From assembly GCA_042408875.1 (NCBI GenBank), contig JBHOQS010000027.1, forward strand, positions 124,001 to 188,000: a DNA stretch of 64,000 nt, written 5' to 3'. The DNA is from JBHOQS01 sp042408875. GTDB taxonomy: Bacteria > Chloroflexota > UBA11872 > JBHOQS01. The notes below the pieces were generated by a model that was given only the letters and a program-made list of their open reading frames with translations, made no database searches and was not told the origin of the DNA. A program made the position numbers and the translations under genes. Below are positions 16,696-26,241 of this stretch, in pieces (the first letter of the stretch is position 1; each line of letters opens with the position of its first letter).

Positions 16696-18198
16696 ATGCC
16701 GGATACGCTCGCGCCCTTTGCTCGAGCCCTCGCCCTAGCGCTGGCAGCACTTGGCACCTGGTGGCTGCTGCGCGAGGCAGCGCTCTGGCTCGGGACGTTC
16801 GTGCGGAACCTCCCCCCGCACTGGCAGGCGCTGGACGACACGCTCTACGTAACCGTGAACAGCCAGCAGCTGCCCTGGCTGACCCGGCTCTTTCTGGCTA
16901 TGCTGAATGATCCGGGACCCGATTACTTTTATGTCGCCCTGGTGACGTTCGGCTACCTGTGGCTGCGCCGGCGCAGCGCGCTGCTGCCGGCAGCAGTGAG
17001 TATGGGCGTCGCGCTGGCGCTCGCCTCGGCAATCACCCACGACGTCCAGCAGGTAGCAGGACTGCGGGAGCGGCCGTACACGCGCATCCCTGGAGCAACC
17101 GTCGACGGTGTCTGGCGCGACGTGTGGCTGCTCTTCCCCAGTTTCCCTAGCGGGCACATGCGCGAGACGGCAGCCCTGTGCCTGATCCTCGTGCGTTTCT
17201 GGCCGGGGGCATGGTGGGGCGCGCTGGTGTATATGATAGTTATTGGCTTCAGCAGGATCTACCTGGGCGCCCACTATCCCTCTGACGTGATCGGGGGTGG
17301 GATCATCGGCGCCGGCTCGTCACTCGTGGCGCTGCTTGGCACCGCTGCAGCGCAGGCTGCCTGGCAGGGCATCCTCCGGCTCCCGTTGGTCGCGCAGGCG
17401 CGCACGCTGCTCCTCGTGCCGCGCGTGCCCGGCCACTGGGAACTGGACCCGTTGCCGGTCCGGCTGGCGCGCATCGCTCTCTCTGCAGGTATTGTCGTTG
17501 CGACGACGCTGGCGCTCGGTTGGATCTTCACCGAGCCTCGCCTGGGGCCGAGTGCCACGATCCTTCAGAACGTGGAGCTATGGGCGCGCGACCTGTTTGG
17601 CCGGAGCTTTCAGGCGGAGACAGCATGGCTGCTCTACCTTGCGCTGGCGAGCCCGCTGCCGGGCTACCCGCTTCTGGCCGCGCTTGCCCTGGGGCTGGCC
17701 GCCCGTCAGGGCCGCGGCCACGCTGCCCGTGCAGGGGCGACACTGGCGCTCGGTCTTCTGCTCGCAATCGCATGCAGTGCGCTGGGGAGTACGCTGTACC
17801 CGCGCCCGCAGCCAGTCGATGATCCTGCGTACCAGTTCACCACCGAGAGCTGGCGCGCGCGCCTGGATACCGCCAGTTCCTATCCTGGTGCCCGCATCGT
17901 GCTGGCGACAGTGCTGGCGGGAGGGCTCGGCCTGGCAGTTCGTCCGCTGGCTGCGGTAGCGGCGGTCTATAGCATCGCCGTTGCCGCTGCCATGCTCTCC
18001 TTCGGCGCGGTTTGGATCACCGATGCCCTGGCTGGCCTGGCCCTGGGCCAGCTCTGCCTCCAGACCGCGCGCTTCGCCGTCGCGCAGTTCTGGGCCTGGC
18101 CGGCACCTGTGGCCGGTACTGAGCGTGACGTCAGCGCCCGTGCTCCGCTGGCTGGTGCGGAACGCCCGCCGTCCTGGGGAGCTAGAGCGGGCGGGTGA
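16696..18198 (+). CDS. PAP2-superfamily membrane phosphatase, extended form
   Basis: A 500-residue multi-pass membrane protein. The three PAP2 phosphatase motifs are present in the first 200 residues: the LRERPYTR region near 123-130, PSGH at 151-154 and SRIYLGAHYPSD at 186-197, so the catalytic site is complete. The C-terminal 300 residues add six or more hydrophobic segments with no motif I know. Likely substrates are undecaprenyl or phosphatidic phosphates, handled on the outer membrane face. It starts a plus-strand run with the next two envelope genes. Only a weak GGGGGG-like binding site precedes the ATG. Confidence 0.82.
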   Translation: MPDTLAPFARALALALAALGTWWLLREAALWLGTFVRNLPPHWQALDDTLYVTVNSQQLPWLTRLFLAMLNDPGPDYFYVALVTFGYLWLRRRSALLPAAVSMGVALALASAITHDVQQVAGLRERPYTRIPGATVDGVWRDVWLLFPSFPSGHMRETAALCLILVRFWPGAWWGALVYMIVIGFSRIYLGAHYPSDVIGGGIIGAGSSLVALLGTAAAQAAWQGILRLPLVAQARTLLLVPRVPGHWELDPLPVRLARIALSAGIVVATTLALGWIFTEPRLGPSATILQNVELWARDLFGRSFQAETAWLLYLALASPLPGYPLLAALALGLAARQGRGHAARAGATLALGLLLAIACSALGSTLYPRPQPVDDPAYQFTTESWRARLDTASSYPGARIVLATVLAGGLGLAVRPLAAVAAVYSIAVAAAMLSFGAVWITDALAGLALGQLCLQTARFAVAQFWAWPAPVAGTERDVSARAPLAGAERPPSWGARAGG

Positions 18199-18297
18199 GG
18201 TGCGAGCACGAACAGGTGCGGCCAGCATGGCCGGGAGGGCGTTCCGTACGATCCTCAGGTCGGCTGAGCACGCACCTCTTCCGTGGAGTAACGGTCT

Positions 18298-19326
18298 GTG
18301 CACGAATCACTTGAGCCAGGTCTCGTACAGAGAGGGCCGCGTGCCGCCACTCCTGCGCGGCGGTGGCAGTGCCACGGCGTCCGGACGGCGCTGATCACCG
18401 CCGCTGTGGCCGGCGTCCTGGGCATCCTGGCGCACCGCTTTGAGGACCTGCTCGAGGCGCTCAGCGGTGTGGAGCCGGACCTGAGCTATGTACCGGCCAT
18501 CGTCGGGCTTGCCACAGTGTATTACCTGCTCAAAGCCCTGCGCTGGCACTACTACCTGCGCCTGAGCGATGTACGGCTGTCCTGGTGGCGGTCGACAGCC
18601 GCATACCTGGCAGGCCAGTGGTTCACCTTCACGCCGGCCGGCGAGCTCGTGCGGAGCTACTTCTTGTACGATCGGTATGGCGTGCCGGTCGATCGCTCAG
18701 CGCCTACCGTCGTACTTCAGGCGCTGATGGACTTCGCCTCGCTCGCGCTGGTAGCGTTTCTGGCATGCCTGTGGGTGCCTGCGCTGGCGCCGGTTGTGCT
18801 GCCGGTGGCGTGCGGAGTCCTGGCCTTCATCACCGCGTTGCTGCTTCCTCTGCCGCGGCGCTGGCTCCGTGCCTCGCCGGTGGCCGGCAGGCTCCCTCTG
18901 GTGCGCAGCCGGCGCGTCCAGGCGCTCCTCGCGCACGCCGACACGCTGTTGGCGTTACGTCCGGTGCTCATGGGCCTAGGGCTGGGCCTCCCTGCGGTGG
19001 CCACCGGAGCCGGCACGCTGCTGGCAGCCGGCCTGGCGTTGCACGTCGAGGGATGGCAGCCTCTGCATGCGCTGGTGGTGTACTCCATGGCCCAGCTTCT
19101 GGGCGGTATCTCGATCTTTCCGCAGGGGCTGGGGGTTACGGAGGCGAGCGGCACCGCGCTGCTGGCGCTGCTGGAGGTGCCGGCGCTTCAGGCCGCCTCC
19201 GCCGTGATTCTGTTCAGGCTGTGCACGCTCGGCTGGAGCATCCTGCTCGGCGGATGCGCGCTGGTCATCCTGCGACTGGACCGGCCCACGCAGGACACCG
19301 GCTCGATGGCGGGAGGGCAGCCATGA
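18298..19326 (+). CDS. LPG-synthase transmembrane-type (UPF0104) protein
   Basis: A 342-residue integral membrane protein with about eight helices. The family signature GGISIFPQGLGVTEAS lies near residues 263-278, and an earlier LAGQWFTFTPAGELVRSYF matches the conserved first half. Relatives (AglD, MprF transmembrane part, YbhN) act as flippases or lipid-handling proteins; there is no aminoacyl-transferase domain here. The GTG start has GGAG nine bases upstream. Its TGA overlaps the ATG of the next gene (ATGA), showing coupling. The context with a PAP2 phosphatase and an alkaline-phosphatase-superfamily enzyme points to a lipid-linked envelope polymer. Confidence 0.83.
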   Translation: MHESLEPGLVQRGPRAATPARRWQCHGVRTALITAAVAGVLGILAHRFEDLLEALSGVEPDLSYVPAIVGLATVYYLLKALRWHYYLRLSDVRLSWWRSTAAYLAGQWFTFTPAGELVRSYFLYDRYGVPVDRSAPTVVLQALMDFASLALVAFLACLWVPALAPVVLPVACGVLAFITALLLPLPRRWLRASPVAGRLPLVRSRRVQALLAHADTLLALRPVLMGLGLGLPAVATGAGTLLAAGLALHVEGWQPLHALVVYSMAQLLGGISIFPQGLGVTEASGTALLALLEVPALQAASAVILFRLCTLGWSILLGGCALVILRLDRPTQDTGSMAGGQP

Positions 19327-21812
19327 GGCGCCTCGCGCTGCTCGCCCTGAGCCTGGCGCTGGCCTGGCTGCCGCAGCCTGAACCTGCCCGCGCTGCACCC
19401 GCGCCGGCGCAGATGAGCCGGCCAAATGTCCTACTCATCACCGTGGATACCCTGCGCGCCGACCACATCGGGCCGTACGGGGGGCGCGCCCGCACGCCGG
19501 CGTTCGACCGCCTGGCTGCCGAAGGCGTGCGTTTTGCCGGCGCGTACGCTCAGGAGCCGCAGACAAACCCGAACCACGCTTCGCTCTTCACCGGCCAGTA
19601 CCCCTCCACGCATGGGGTGCGCGTGCACCTGCACGATGTGCTACCGCCCCAGGCAACGACGCTGGCCGAGCTGCTGGCCGGGCATGGCTACCGCACGGGC
19701 GGGATCTATAGCTGGTTCAGCCTCGACGGTCCGCTCTCTGGACTGGACCAGGGCTTCCAGACATACCGCAATGTGAACGTGCGCGCCGGCACGCGCGACG
19801 TACTGCCGCCGGGCGCGGCTGCGGCGGCGTGGGAACGTGGGGAAGACGTTGAGGTATTCGTAGACGGTCGCGCCAACGTCACTACCGGCGCAGCGCTCGC
19901 CTGGCTGGACGAGGCAGTCAGAGATCGCAGCCGGCCATTCTTCCTCTGGGTGCACTACATGGATCCCCATCATCCCTACGAGCCGCCACCGCCCTACAAC
20001 GAGCTGTATGCGCCGCGGTGCGACGGCTGCGTCGATGGGAGCCTGGCCACGCTGCGACGGCTCGGCCAGGGCTGGCAGCCCTCTGCAGAGGAGCTGGACC
20101 GTATCCGTGCCGCATACGACGGCGAGATCACCTTCACCGATCATGAGATCGGCCGCCTCTTGAGCAGGCTCGACGCGCTGGGCCTGGCGGGACGCACGCT
20201 GGTGGTGCTGACCGCCGATCACGGGGAGGCCTTCGGCGAGCATAACGAATGGTTCCACGGACTCAAGCTCTACCAGCCAACCATACACATCCCCCTGCTG
20301 ATGCGCCTGCCGGGCGTGTTTCCGGCCGGCGCGACCGTTGACGCGGCTGTACAGACGATCGATATCATGCCGACGATCCTGGACCTGGCAGGCATCCCGA
20401 TGCCTGCCGGCGTGGAAGGGCGCTCGCTCCGTCCGCTGTTGTATGAACAGCCGCCCGCCAGCCGCGTGGCGATCTCGGAGGTGGCGAGCGGGCGCTATCT
20501 AGCAGTCACCGACGGCGAATGGAAGCTCATCCGTGACACGGAGACCGGCCGACGCATGCTCTTCAACGTGCGCCAGGATCCGGCAGAGCAGCGTGACCTG
20601 CTGGTCGAACAGAGCGCCCAGGCGGCACGGCTAGAAGCGGTGCTGAACGAGTGGATCGCCTCGCGCATGGTCGGACGGCCGTGGCGCGGACAGTGGTCCG
20701 CGCCGCCGGAGGTCCACCCCGACGTAGCCAGGGCTGTTGCCGCCACGGGCGGCGCAGTCCAGGCTATCCGCGGCGGGACGCGCGGTCTCGTGGCGGCAGC
20801 GATCGGGCAGGCGCGCCTGGTGATCGACTTCGAGGCGCCGGCCGGCGCAGAAGTTGCCGTAGCCGTACTCCCGCGAGATATCGCCACGCTCCGGGGCCTG
20901 CCTGCTGGAGTCCAGCCCGTGCTGGCGTTTGAAGTGCGCGCGTACGACAATGTGACCGGGGAAGCGCTGGAGCCGGAGCCGCGCGAGGGTATGATCGGCA
21001 TCGCCGCGTCGCTCACGGACGCGCCACTGCTGGAGCGTGTGCCCGGCCTGGCGCGGCTGCACATCCTGCGCCGCGATCCCCAAGGCGACCGGCTCCTGCC
21101 GGCAACGGTGCGCGGCGAAGGGCGCGAGCTCAGCGCCCAGGGCCGCGCTCCCGGCATCCACGTGGTGGCCGCCCTGGAGGATAGAGCGGGACCGGCAGAG
21201 TGGGACATCCCCGGCGGCCGCTTCTTTACACAGACCGGCGCCGGAGCTGCCACCGGCTACCGCGTCGTCGATGACGGCCGCGGGCTGGCCTGGACCGCCT
21301 TCCAGCGGTACGGCAGTGTGGACGGCCTGGGCTATCCGATCTCGCAGCGCTTCACCGTCGGTGGCGTGACCCGGCAGGTCTTCCAGAAAGGCGTGCTGGA
21401 GTGGCGGGAGGACAGCGGTCCAGCCATCCCGTCGCTGGCGAACATCATGGACGAGCTTGCCGCGGCGGGCAAAGACCCCTGGCTAGAAGCCTTCCGGCAG
21501 ATACCTGCCGCGCCTGCGCAGCCGCCGACCGGAAGCTCGCCTGACGAACGGTTAGGCCTACTCGATCCGTATCCGGCGCTGCGCGAGGCGCTGACGGCAG
21601 CGCCCGACTGGCTGGAGCGCTACGGCCTGCCAGTTGCCGTCGCGCCTATGGGGCCTGCGGTAGTGCTGCGCATGCAACGAGCGGTGTTCCAGCTCTGGGT
21701 TGAGGACACGCCGTGGGCAGCGGCCGGGCAGGTCACCCAGGTGCCTGTAGGCGAGCTGGCGCGCGACGCTGGCCTGTGGGTGACCGAAGCCTTCGCCCCG
21801 GAGTTCCCGTAA
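19323..21812 (+). CDS. Secreted sulfatase-like alkaline-phosphatase-superfamily protein
   Basis: An 829-residue protein. A signal peptide with AAPAPAQ end lies at 1-30. The hydrolase domain (about 33-470) has D42 (VDTLR), the nucleophile loop T81-N-P-N-H85 before ASLFTG, and D299/H300 (TADHGEAFGEH) with a later His near 312. The sulfatase CxPSR signature is missing, so no formylglycine can form; Thr81 as in LtaS or EptA suggests a phosphodiesterase or phosphotransferase. Residues about 627-698 form a GRFF..TG...GLGYPIS module found in other surface proteins. Longer upstream frames belong to the preceding gene region in another frame. Confidence 0.8.
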   Translation: MRRLALLALSLALAWLPQPEPARAAPAPAQMSRPNVLLITVDTLRADHIGPYGGRARTPAFDRLAAEGVRFAGAYAQEPQTNPNHASLFTGQYPSTHGVRVHLHDVLPPQATTLAELLAGHGYRTGGIYSWFSLDGPLSGLDQGFQTYRNVNVRAGTRDVLPPGAAAAAWERGEDVEVFVDGRANVTTGAALAWLDEAVRDRSRPFFLWVHYMDPHHPYEPPPPYNELYAPRCDGCVDGSLATLRRLGQGWQPSAEELDRIRAAYDGEITFTDHEIGRLLSRLDALGLAGRTLVVLTADHGEAFGEHNEWFHGLKLYQPTIHIPLLMRLPGVFPAGATVDAAVQTIDIMPTILDLAGIPMPAGVEGRSLRPLLYEQPPASRVAISEVASGRYLAVTDGEWKLIRDTETGRRMLFNVRQDPAEQRDLLVEQSAQAARLEAVLNEWIASRMVGRPWRGQWSAPPEVHPDVARAVAATGGAVQAIRGGTRGLVAAAIGQARLVIDFEAPAGAEVAVAVLPRDIATLRGLPAGVQPVLAFEVRAYDNVTGEALEPEPREGMIGIAASLTDAPLLERVPGLARLHILRRDPQGDRLLPATVRGEGRELSAQGRAPGIHVVAALEDRAGPAEWDIPGGRFFTQTGAGAATGYRVVDDGRGLAWTAFQRYGSVDGLGYPISQRFTVGGVTRQVFQKGVLEWREDSGPAIPSLANIMDELAAAGKDPWLEAFRQIPAAPAQPPTGSSPDERLGLLDPYPALREALTAAPDWLERYGLPVAVAPMGPAVVLRMQRAVFQLWVEDTPWAAAGQVTQVPVGELARDAGLWVTEAFAPEFP

Positions 21813-21963
21813 AGGCGCGGCAGGCTCCTAGGCGAGAAGGGCACCGGCGGCCCGGGTTTCACTTTTGCGGCGCGCGGGCTATAGTGTGGATGGGCTCTCG
21901 AGTGAGCTCCGGTTGAGCTGCGCAGGGCATCATGGGGAGGAACACGCCGGAGGTTGGGGCACG

Positions 21964-22740
21964 ATGGCAGCGCCGAGTATGCGGGTGGACGGCAAGGTCG
22001 CAATCGTCACCGGCTCCGGGAGCGGCCTGGGTCGGGCCACGGCCGAGGCGCTGGCTGCGGCCGGCGCGAAGGTCGTCATCACCGAACTGCCGGACCGCAT
22101 GGAGCGCGCTGAAGCGGCTGCTGTACAGATCCGGACGGAGTACCGCACCGAGGCCATTGCCCTGCCGCTAGACGTGACCGACGTGCCCGGCATCCGGCGC
22201 ATGGTGCAGCAGGCGGTAGAGCATTTCGGCCGGCTGGATATCATGGTGAACAACGCCGGCATCAACATCGCCCGGCCGGCCTTGGACGTCACGGAGGAGG
22301 ACTGGGATCGCGTGCTCGACGTCGATCTGCGCGGCGTGTTCTTCTGTGCGCAGGCCGCTGGCCGCCAGATGATCACCCAGGGGCAGGGCGGGAAGATCAT
22401 CAACATCGCCTCCCAGAATGGGGTGATCGCGATGCCCAGGCGCGCGGCGTACTGTGCGGCCAAGGCCGGGGTGATCAACCTCACGCGCGTGCTGGCGATC
22501 GAGTGGGCGCCGTACCGGATCAACGTGAACGCAGTAGGGCCGACGTTCGTACGCACGCCGCTTACCGAGCCCACCCTGTCTGACCCGGAAATGTATGAGT
22601 ACATCATGCAGCGTATCCCGCTGGGCCGGCTGGCCACACCGGATGACGTGGCCGCGGCAGTGCTCTTCCTGGCCAGCCCTGCTGCCGATATGATCACCGG
22701 CCACACGCTGCTCGTAGACGGCGGCTGGACCGCCCAGTAA
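21964..22740 (+). CDS. SDR-family oxidoreductase
   Basis: A 258-residue classical short-chain dehydrogenase/reductase. The cofactor loop TGSGSGLG is at 16-23, NNAG near 96-99, and the catalytic S150, Y163 and K167 (YCAAK) are all present. The C-terminal GHTLLVDGGWTA is typical. The early acidic residue after the second strand (TELPDR) suggests NAD preference. The ATG at 21964 follows GGAGG at nine bases; a longer frame from 21865 is not supported. A thiolase starts 30 bases downstream, so together they may carry out a 3-hydroxyacyl or 3-oxoacyl step in catabolism. Confidence 0.88.
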   Translation: MAAPSMRVDGKVAIVTGSGSGLGRATAEALAAAGAKVVITELPDRMERAEAAAVQIRTEYRTEAIALPLDVTDVPGIRRMVQQAVEHFGRLDIMVNNAGINIARPALDVTEEDWDRVLDVDLRGVFFCAQAAGRQMITQGQGGKIINIASQNGVIAMPRRAAYCAAKAGVINLTRVLAIEWAPYRINVNAVGPTFVRTPLTEPTLSDPEMYEYIMQRIPLGRLATPDDVAAAVLFLASPAADMITGHTLLVDGGWTAQ

Positions 22741-22770
22741 GGGCGCCCGAGGCCAAGGGCGGAGGAGGCC

Positions 22771-23976
22771 ATGGAGATGCTTGGCAACACCGACATCGTC
22801 ATCGCCGGCGCAGCACGCACACCGATCGGCCGGTTCCTAGGTGGCCTGTCCAATGTGCCGGCACCGCAGCTCGGCGCTGTGGCCCTGCGCGGGGCGATCG
22901 AGCGGGCCGGGCTGCGGCCGGAAGACCTGGACGGCGTGATCATGGGCACCGTCATCGCTGCCGGGCAGGGGATGGCCCCGGCGCGACAGGCAGCGCTTGG
23001 GGCAGGATGTCCGCCCTCGACCGGCGCCATCACCATCAACAAGGCCTGTGGCTCTGGCCTGATGGCGGTGATCCTGGCCGCCCAGGCGATCAGGCTGGGT
23101 GACGCAGCGATCATGGGAGCCGGTGGCATGGAGAGCATGAGTCTGGCCCCGTACCTGCTGCCTAAGGCGCGCACAGGCTTTCGCTACGGCCACGTCGAGC
23201 TCCAGGACGCCATGCTGCGCGACGGCCTGTGGTGCGCCTGGGAAAACCACCATATGGGCAGTGCGGCAGAAGCCATCGCCGCCAAGCACGGCATCTCCCG
23301 CGCTGAGCAGGATGCCTTCGCCCTGCGCTCGCACCAGCGCGCGGTGGCAGCAATCCAGGCCTGCGCCTTCGCTCAGGAGATTGTGCCGGTGGAGACCGTC
23401 GATGCGCGCGGCCGGCCCGCGACGGTCACCACCGACGAGTGTCCGCGGGCTGACACGACTGAGGAGGCACTGGCGCGGCTCAAGCCAGTCTTTAAAGCAG
23501 ACGGCACCGTCACAGCCGGCAATGCCTCACAGCTTGCCGACGGCGCGGCGGCCGTCGTCGTCACCTCGGCGGCGGAGGCGCGCCGGCGCGGGCTCACCCC
23601 GCTGGCCCGCATCACCGGCTACGCCACCGCCGGGGTCGAGCCGCTGTGGCTCTTCGACGCCCCGGTGGAGGCGATCCGCACGCTCCTGCGCCGCACCGGC
23701 ACGACGCTGCGGGAGTACGATCTCATCGAGCTCAACGAGGCGTTCGCCGCGCAAGTGCTGGCTGACGGCAAGCAGCTTACGCCGGATGGCTGGGACTGGG
23801 AGCGGGTGAACGTGCGCGGCGGGGCGGTGGCGCTGGGCCACCCGATCGGCTGCTCCGGGGTGCGCGTGCTGGTTACGCTGCTCTACGCCCTGCGCCAGAC
23901 CGGCGGGAAGCGCGGGCTGGCGTGCCTGTGTCTGGGCGGGGGTGAGGCCGTGGCGATGGCCGTGGAGATGCTATGA
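22771..23976 (+). CDS. Thiolase (acetyl-CoA acetyltransferase family)
   Basis: A 401-residue thiolase. Catalytic residues are visible: C93 in NKACGSG, the NEAFA loop near 334-338, His in GHPIGCSG near 354, and the late Cys in CLCLGGGEA near 385. These fit a degradative or biosynthetic beta-ketothiolase that interconverts acetyl-CoA and a 3-oxoacyl-CoA. It is probably co-transcribed with the SDR gene, from which it is separated by 30 bases with GGAGGAGG before ATG. Chain-length preference cannot be told. The gene ends one base from the convergent DUF2344 gene. Confidence 0.9.
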   Translation: MEMLGNTDIVIAGAARTPIGRFLGGLSNVPAPQLGAVALRGAIERAGLRPEDLDGVIMGTVIAAGQGMAPARQAALGAGCPPSTGAITINKACGSGLMAVILAAQAIRLGDAAIMGAGGMESMSLAPYLLPKARTGFRYGHVELQDAMLRDGLWCAWENHHMGSAAEAIAAKHGISRAEQDAFALRSHQRAVAAIQACAFAQEIVPVETVDARGRPATVTTDECPRADTTEEALARLKPVFKADGTVTAGNASQLADGAAAVVVTSAAEARRRGLTPLARITGYATAGVEPLWLFDAPVEAIRTLLRRTGTTLREYDLIELNEAFAAQVLADGKQLTPDGWDWERVNVRGGAVALGHPIGCSGVRVLVTLLYALRQTGGKRGLACLCLGGGEAVAMAVEML

Positions 23977-23977
23977 G

Positions 23978-24667
23978 CTACTCTGCCAGCTCCAGACACT
24001 CGCGCACGATCCAGCGTGCCTCGACACCAAGCTCCGCCAGCACGTCCTGAGGCCGGCCGGTGGCTTCGCCACCGGCGCGCAGGCGCATGTGCAGCCACCA
24101 GCGCTCTGTGGCATCATCCCACTCGCGCACGCCCAGCTCAAGGAGGTGCGGCCGCAAGTCATACTCCTGCGCGGACTTGCCAACGCGCTCGCGACGGCGC
24201 GGGATGCGCTCCCGCGCCAGCAGAGTGTGGATGCGCTCCTCGATTTCCTGGCGCGAGAGCCGCTCGTCGTTCCACAGCTCCGCGCGGTAGACAGCTGCGC
24301 GAACTAAGGCCTGGAGCGGCGGCGCGTCCATGGATACTTCTCGAATGGCCAGGGCGCGCAGGCCGCGGGGAGTCTGCTGCTGCAACGCCTCTAGCAGGGC
24401 CGCAGGGTCGCAGCGCTGGCGCAGCCACACGTCGAGTAGCTCCTGCTCACCCATCACGCCGACGGCGAGCGGTGCAGCGAAGTTCAAGCGCGGGTGGGGG
24501 TTGAAGCCGCCGGTGTACGCCAGCGGCGCCCGCGCGCGCCGTAGCACCCGCGCCCAGGTGCGCTGGAGGTCCAGGTGCGCGATGAAGCGGATCTCCTCGC
24601 CTTTGACAAACGTGATGCGCAGCCGCTGCACTGCCGGCTGCGGCACCCACTCCGGTTGTTGGACCAT
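23978..24667 (-). CDS. DUF2344 (TIGR03936) protein, stand-alone
   Basis: A 229-residue protein matching the radical-SAM-linked TIGR03936 domain: RITFVKGEEIRFIAHLDLQRTWARVL, of which the core IRFIAHLDL and GGFNPHPRLNFAAPLAVG (given here in parts) are diagnostic. In most bacteria it is fused to, or directly behind, a radical SAM protein, often next to ribosome or rng genes; no radical SAM gene is in this window. The tail carries extra Arg/Trp-rich residues. It is likely a helper for RNA or tRNA modification, by inference. It lies 16 bases after the DUF1648 gene. Confidence 0.75.
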   Translation of the reverse strand: MVQQPEWVPQPAVQRLRITFVKGEEIRFIAHLDLQRTWARVLRRARAPLAYTGGFNPHPRLNFAAPLAVGVMGEQELLDVWLRQRCDPAALLEALQQQTPRGLRALAIREVSMDAPPLQALVRAAVYRAELWNDERLSRQEIEERIHTLLARERIPRRRERVGKSAQEYDLRPHLLELGVREWDDATERWWLHMRLRAGGEATGRPQDVLAELGVEARWIVRECLELAE

Positions 24668-24682
24668 TGTTCGCTCGCGGGT

Positions 24683-25093
24683 CTAGCCGAGCCAGCCTGT
24701 GATGTTCAGCGCGGCGATCCAGAACAGCCCCTGCACCAGCACGGCAACTGCCATAAGGAAGCGGGGGCGCGGCCAGCGGCGGCCCAGCGGCGAGACGGCA
24801 AGCGCCGCATTCGCGCACAGCACCACGAGCCCGATCAGGGGGAAGCGAAACACCTCCCAGCGCTCGCCGATCAGGTCTACCTCACCGTAAGCGTTGAAGT
24901 GCATCGGCAGGAGCTCTGGTAGAGATGGCTCGCGCCACTTGAGGTAGGCCGCTAGGGCCAGGTTGCCAGCCAGGGCGAGGGCCAGCAGGCCAAGCGCCGG
25001 CAGGTCACGCACCAGCGACGCAGGCGGCGACGGCCGGCTGGGGGCTAGCGTCTCTGGTGGCGCGCTGGAGGTGGTGACGGCTGGATTGGTCAT
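24683..25093 (-). CDS. DUF1648-type small membrane protein
   Basis: A 136-residue protein with a Ser/Pro-rich start, a first membrane helix at about 31-50, the DUF1648 signature LPMHFNAYGEVDLIG near 60-75 and two further helices. The family is of unknown function and often sits near regulators or transport proteins. The ATG at 25093 has only GAGGAC close by. A longer frame reaching 25333 overlaps ilvE in another frame and was discarded. It begins 14 bases after the ilvE stop, so it is probably in the ilvE transcript. Confidence 0.7.
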   Translation of the reverse strand: MTNPAVTTSSAPPETLAPSRPSPPASLVRDLPALGLLALALAGNLALAAYLKWREPSLPELLPMHFNAYGEVDLIGERWEVFRFPLIGLVVLCANAALAVSPLGRRWPRPRFLMAVAVLVQGLFWIAALNITGWLG

Positions 25094-25106
25094 GTCCTCG
25101 TGCTGA

Positions 25107-26072
25107 TCAGGAAACCGCGCCCGCGCGGGCGGGATAGACGGCGCGGCACCAGTGCGCATACTTGGGGTTCCGTCCGCGCACGATCTCGAAGTAGAGCTCC
25201 TGAAGGCGGCGCGTGATCGGGCCGATCTCACCGGTGCCGACCGGCCGCCGGTCGATCTCCACCACCGGCGAGATCTGCGCGCCGGTGCCGCACAGGAAGC
25301 ACTCGTCGGCCAGATAGAGCTCGGCGCGACCAATGTGCCGCTCGATCGTCGGGATGCCCAGCTCCTCCCGCGCCACCTGGATAATCGTAGCGCGGGTAAT
25401 GCCGATGAGAATATGCTCCGACGGAGCGGGGGTGATCAGGACGCCGTCTTTAACGAGGAAGATATTCTCGGCGCTCCCCTCCGAGACCGTGCCCTCCTGG
25501 GTGAGCATGATCGCCTCGTCGAAGCCAGCTTCGTTCGCCTCGGTCTTGGCCAGCGCCGAGTTCACGTACAGGCCGGTCACTTTGGCCTGCGGCGGGATCA
25601 TCGTATCAGCAATGCGCCGCCAGGAGGACACGCAGACGCGAATGCCCTTCTCGATCTCAAGGTACGGCCCGAAGGGCGCGGTATAGATGCACAGGTCGTC
25701 CGCAAGATTGTGCAGCCGCACGCCGATGATTTCCTGGCTCTTGTACGCGAGCGGCCGCACGTACACGTCTTCGCGATAGCCGTTACGCGCCACGAGCTCC
25801 GTCGTGATCGCGCACAGCTCATCGACCGTGTAGCGCAGCTCGATGCGGAGCATCCGGCAGGAGAGGCGCAGCCGCTCATAGTGCTCGCGCATGCGAAAGA
25901 GGTAAAGCTGTTCCTCCGCCGCGTTCCAGTAGCCGCGGATGCCCTCGAAGACGCCGGTGCCGTAGTTAAACGCGTGCGTCATCACGCTGATCTTCGCTTC
26001 ACTGACCGGCACGAACCGGCCCTGGAAGAAGGCATACGGCTCCGCCGACGCATGCGCGTTAGACACGCTCAT
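25107..26072 (-). CDS. ilvE: Branched-chain amino acid aminotransferase
   Basis: A 321-residue fold-type IV PLP aminotransferase. Family marks are FNYGTGVFEGIRGY (35-48), RPLAYKSQ, the PLP lysine K164 in QAKVTGLYVNS, and VSEGSAENIF near 197-205, with FLCGTGAQISPV at the late active-site loop. It converts Val, Leu and Ile to their 2-oxo acids and back using 2-oxoglutarate. The length is normal for the bacterial IlvE group. The ATG follows GAGGAGGAG very closely. A TATAAT lies 112 bases upstream and the DUF1648 and DUF2344 genes follow. Confidence 0.9.
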   Translation of the reverse strand: MSVSNAHASAEPYAFFQGRFVPVSEAKISVMTHAFNYGTGVFEGIRGYWNAAEEQLYLFRMREHYERLRLSCRMLRIELRYTVDELCAITTELVARNGYREDVYVRPLAYKSQEIIGVRLHNLADDLCIYTAPFGPYLEIEKGIRVCVSSWRRIADTMIPPQAKVTGLYVNSALAKTEANEAGFDEAIMLTQEGTVSEGSAENIFLVKDGVLITPAPSEHILIGITRATIIQVAREELGIPTIERHIGRAELYLADECFLCGTGAQISPVVEIDRRPVGTGEIGPITRRLQELYFEIVRGRNPKYAHWCRAVYPARAGAVS

Positions 26073-26183
26073 CTCCTCCTCGTGCTATGTGCTCTCGACC
26101 GGCCGCCGGCTGCCCACACATGCCGGCGCGGTGTGCTCTTCCGCGAAGGAGCACCTGTGACTGCTCCCGACGCCGCGCGGCCG

Positions 26184-26189
26184 ATTATA
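26184..26189 (-). promoter_or_regulatory. Extended -10 box for ilvE
   Basis: On the minus strand TGC precedes a perfect TATAAT, forming an extended -10. No good -35 is at 17 bases. The same GTGCTATAATCG string occurs ahead of rpsF. Confidence 0.6.
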
Positions 26190-26241
26190 GCACGGCTGCG
26201 CAGAGGGCTCCGCCGGCCATAGGCGTGACGGCCGGCGGCTG

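Noticed and set aside
18585..19322. Long N-terminal extension of the sulfatase-like gene
   Set aside because: It overlaps the UPF0104 gene in another frame, is Arg/Ala/Gly-rich without motifs, and the signal peptide and ATGA coupling fix the start at 19323.
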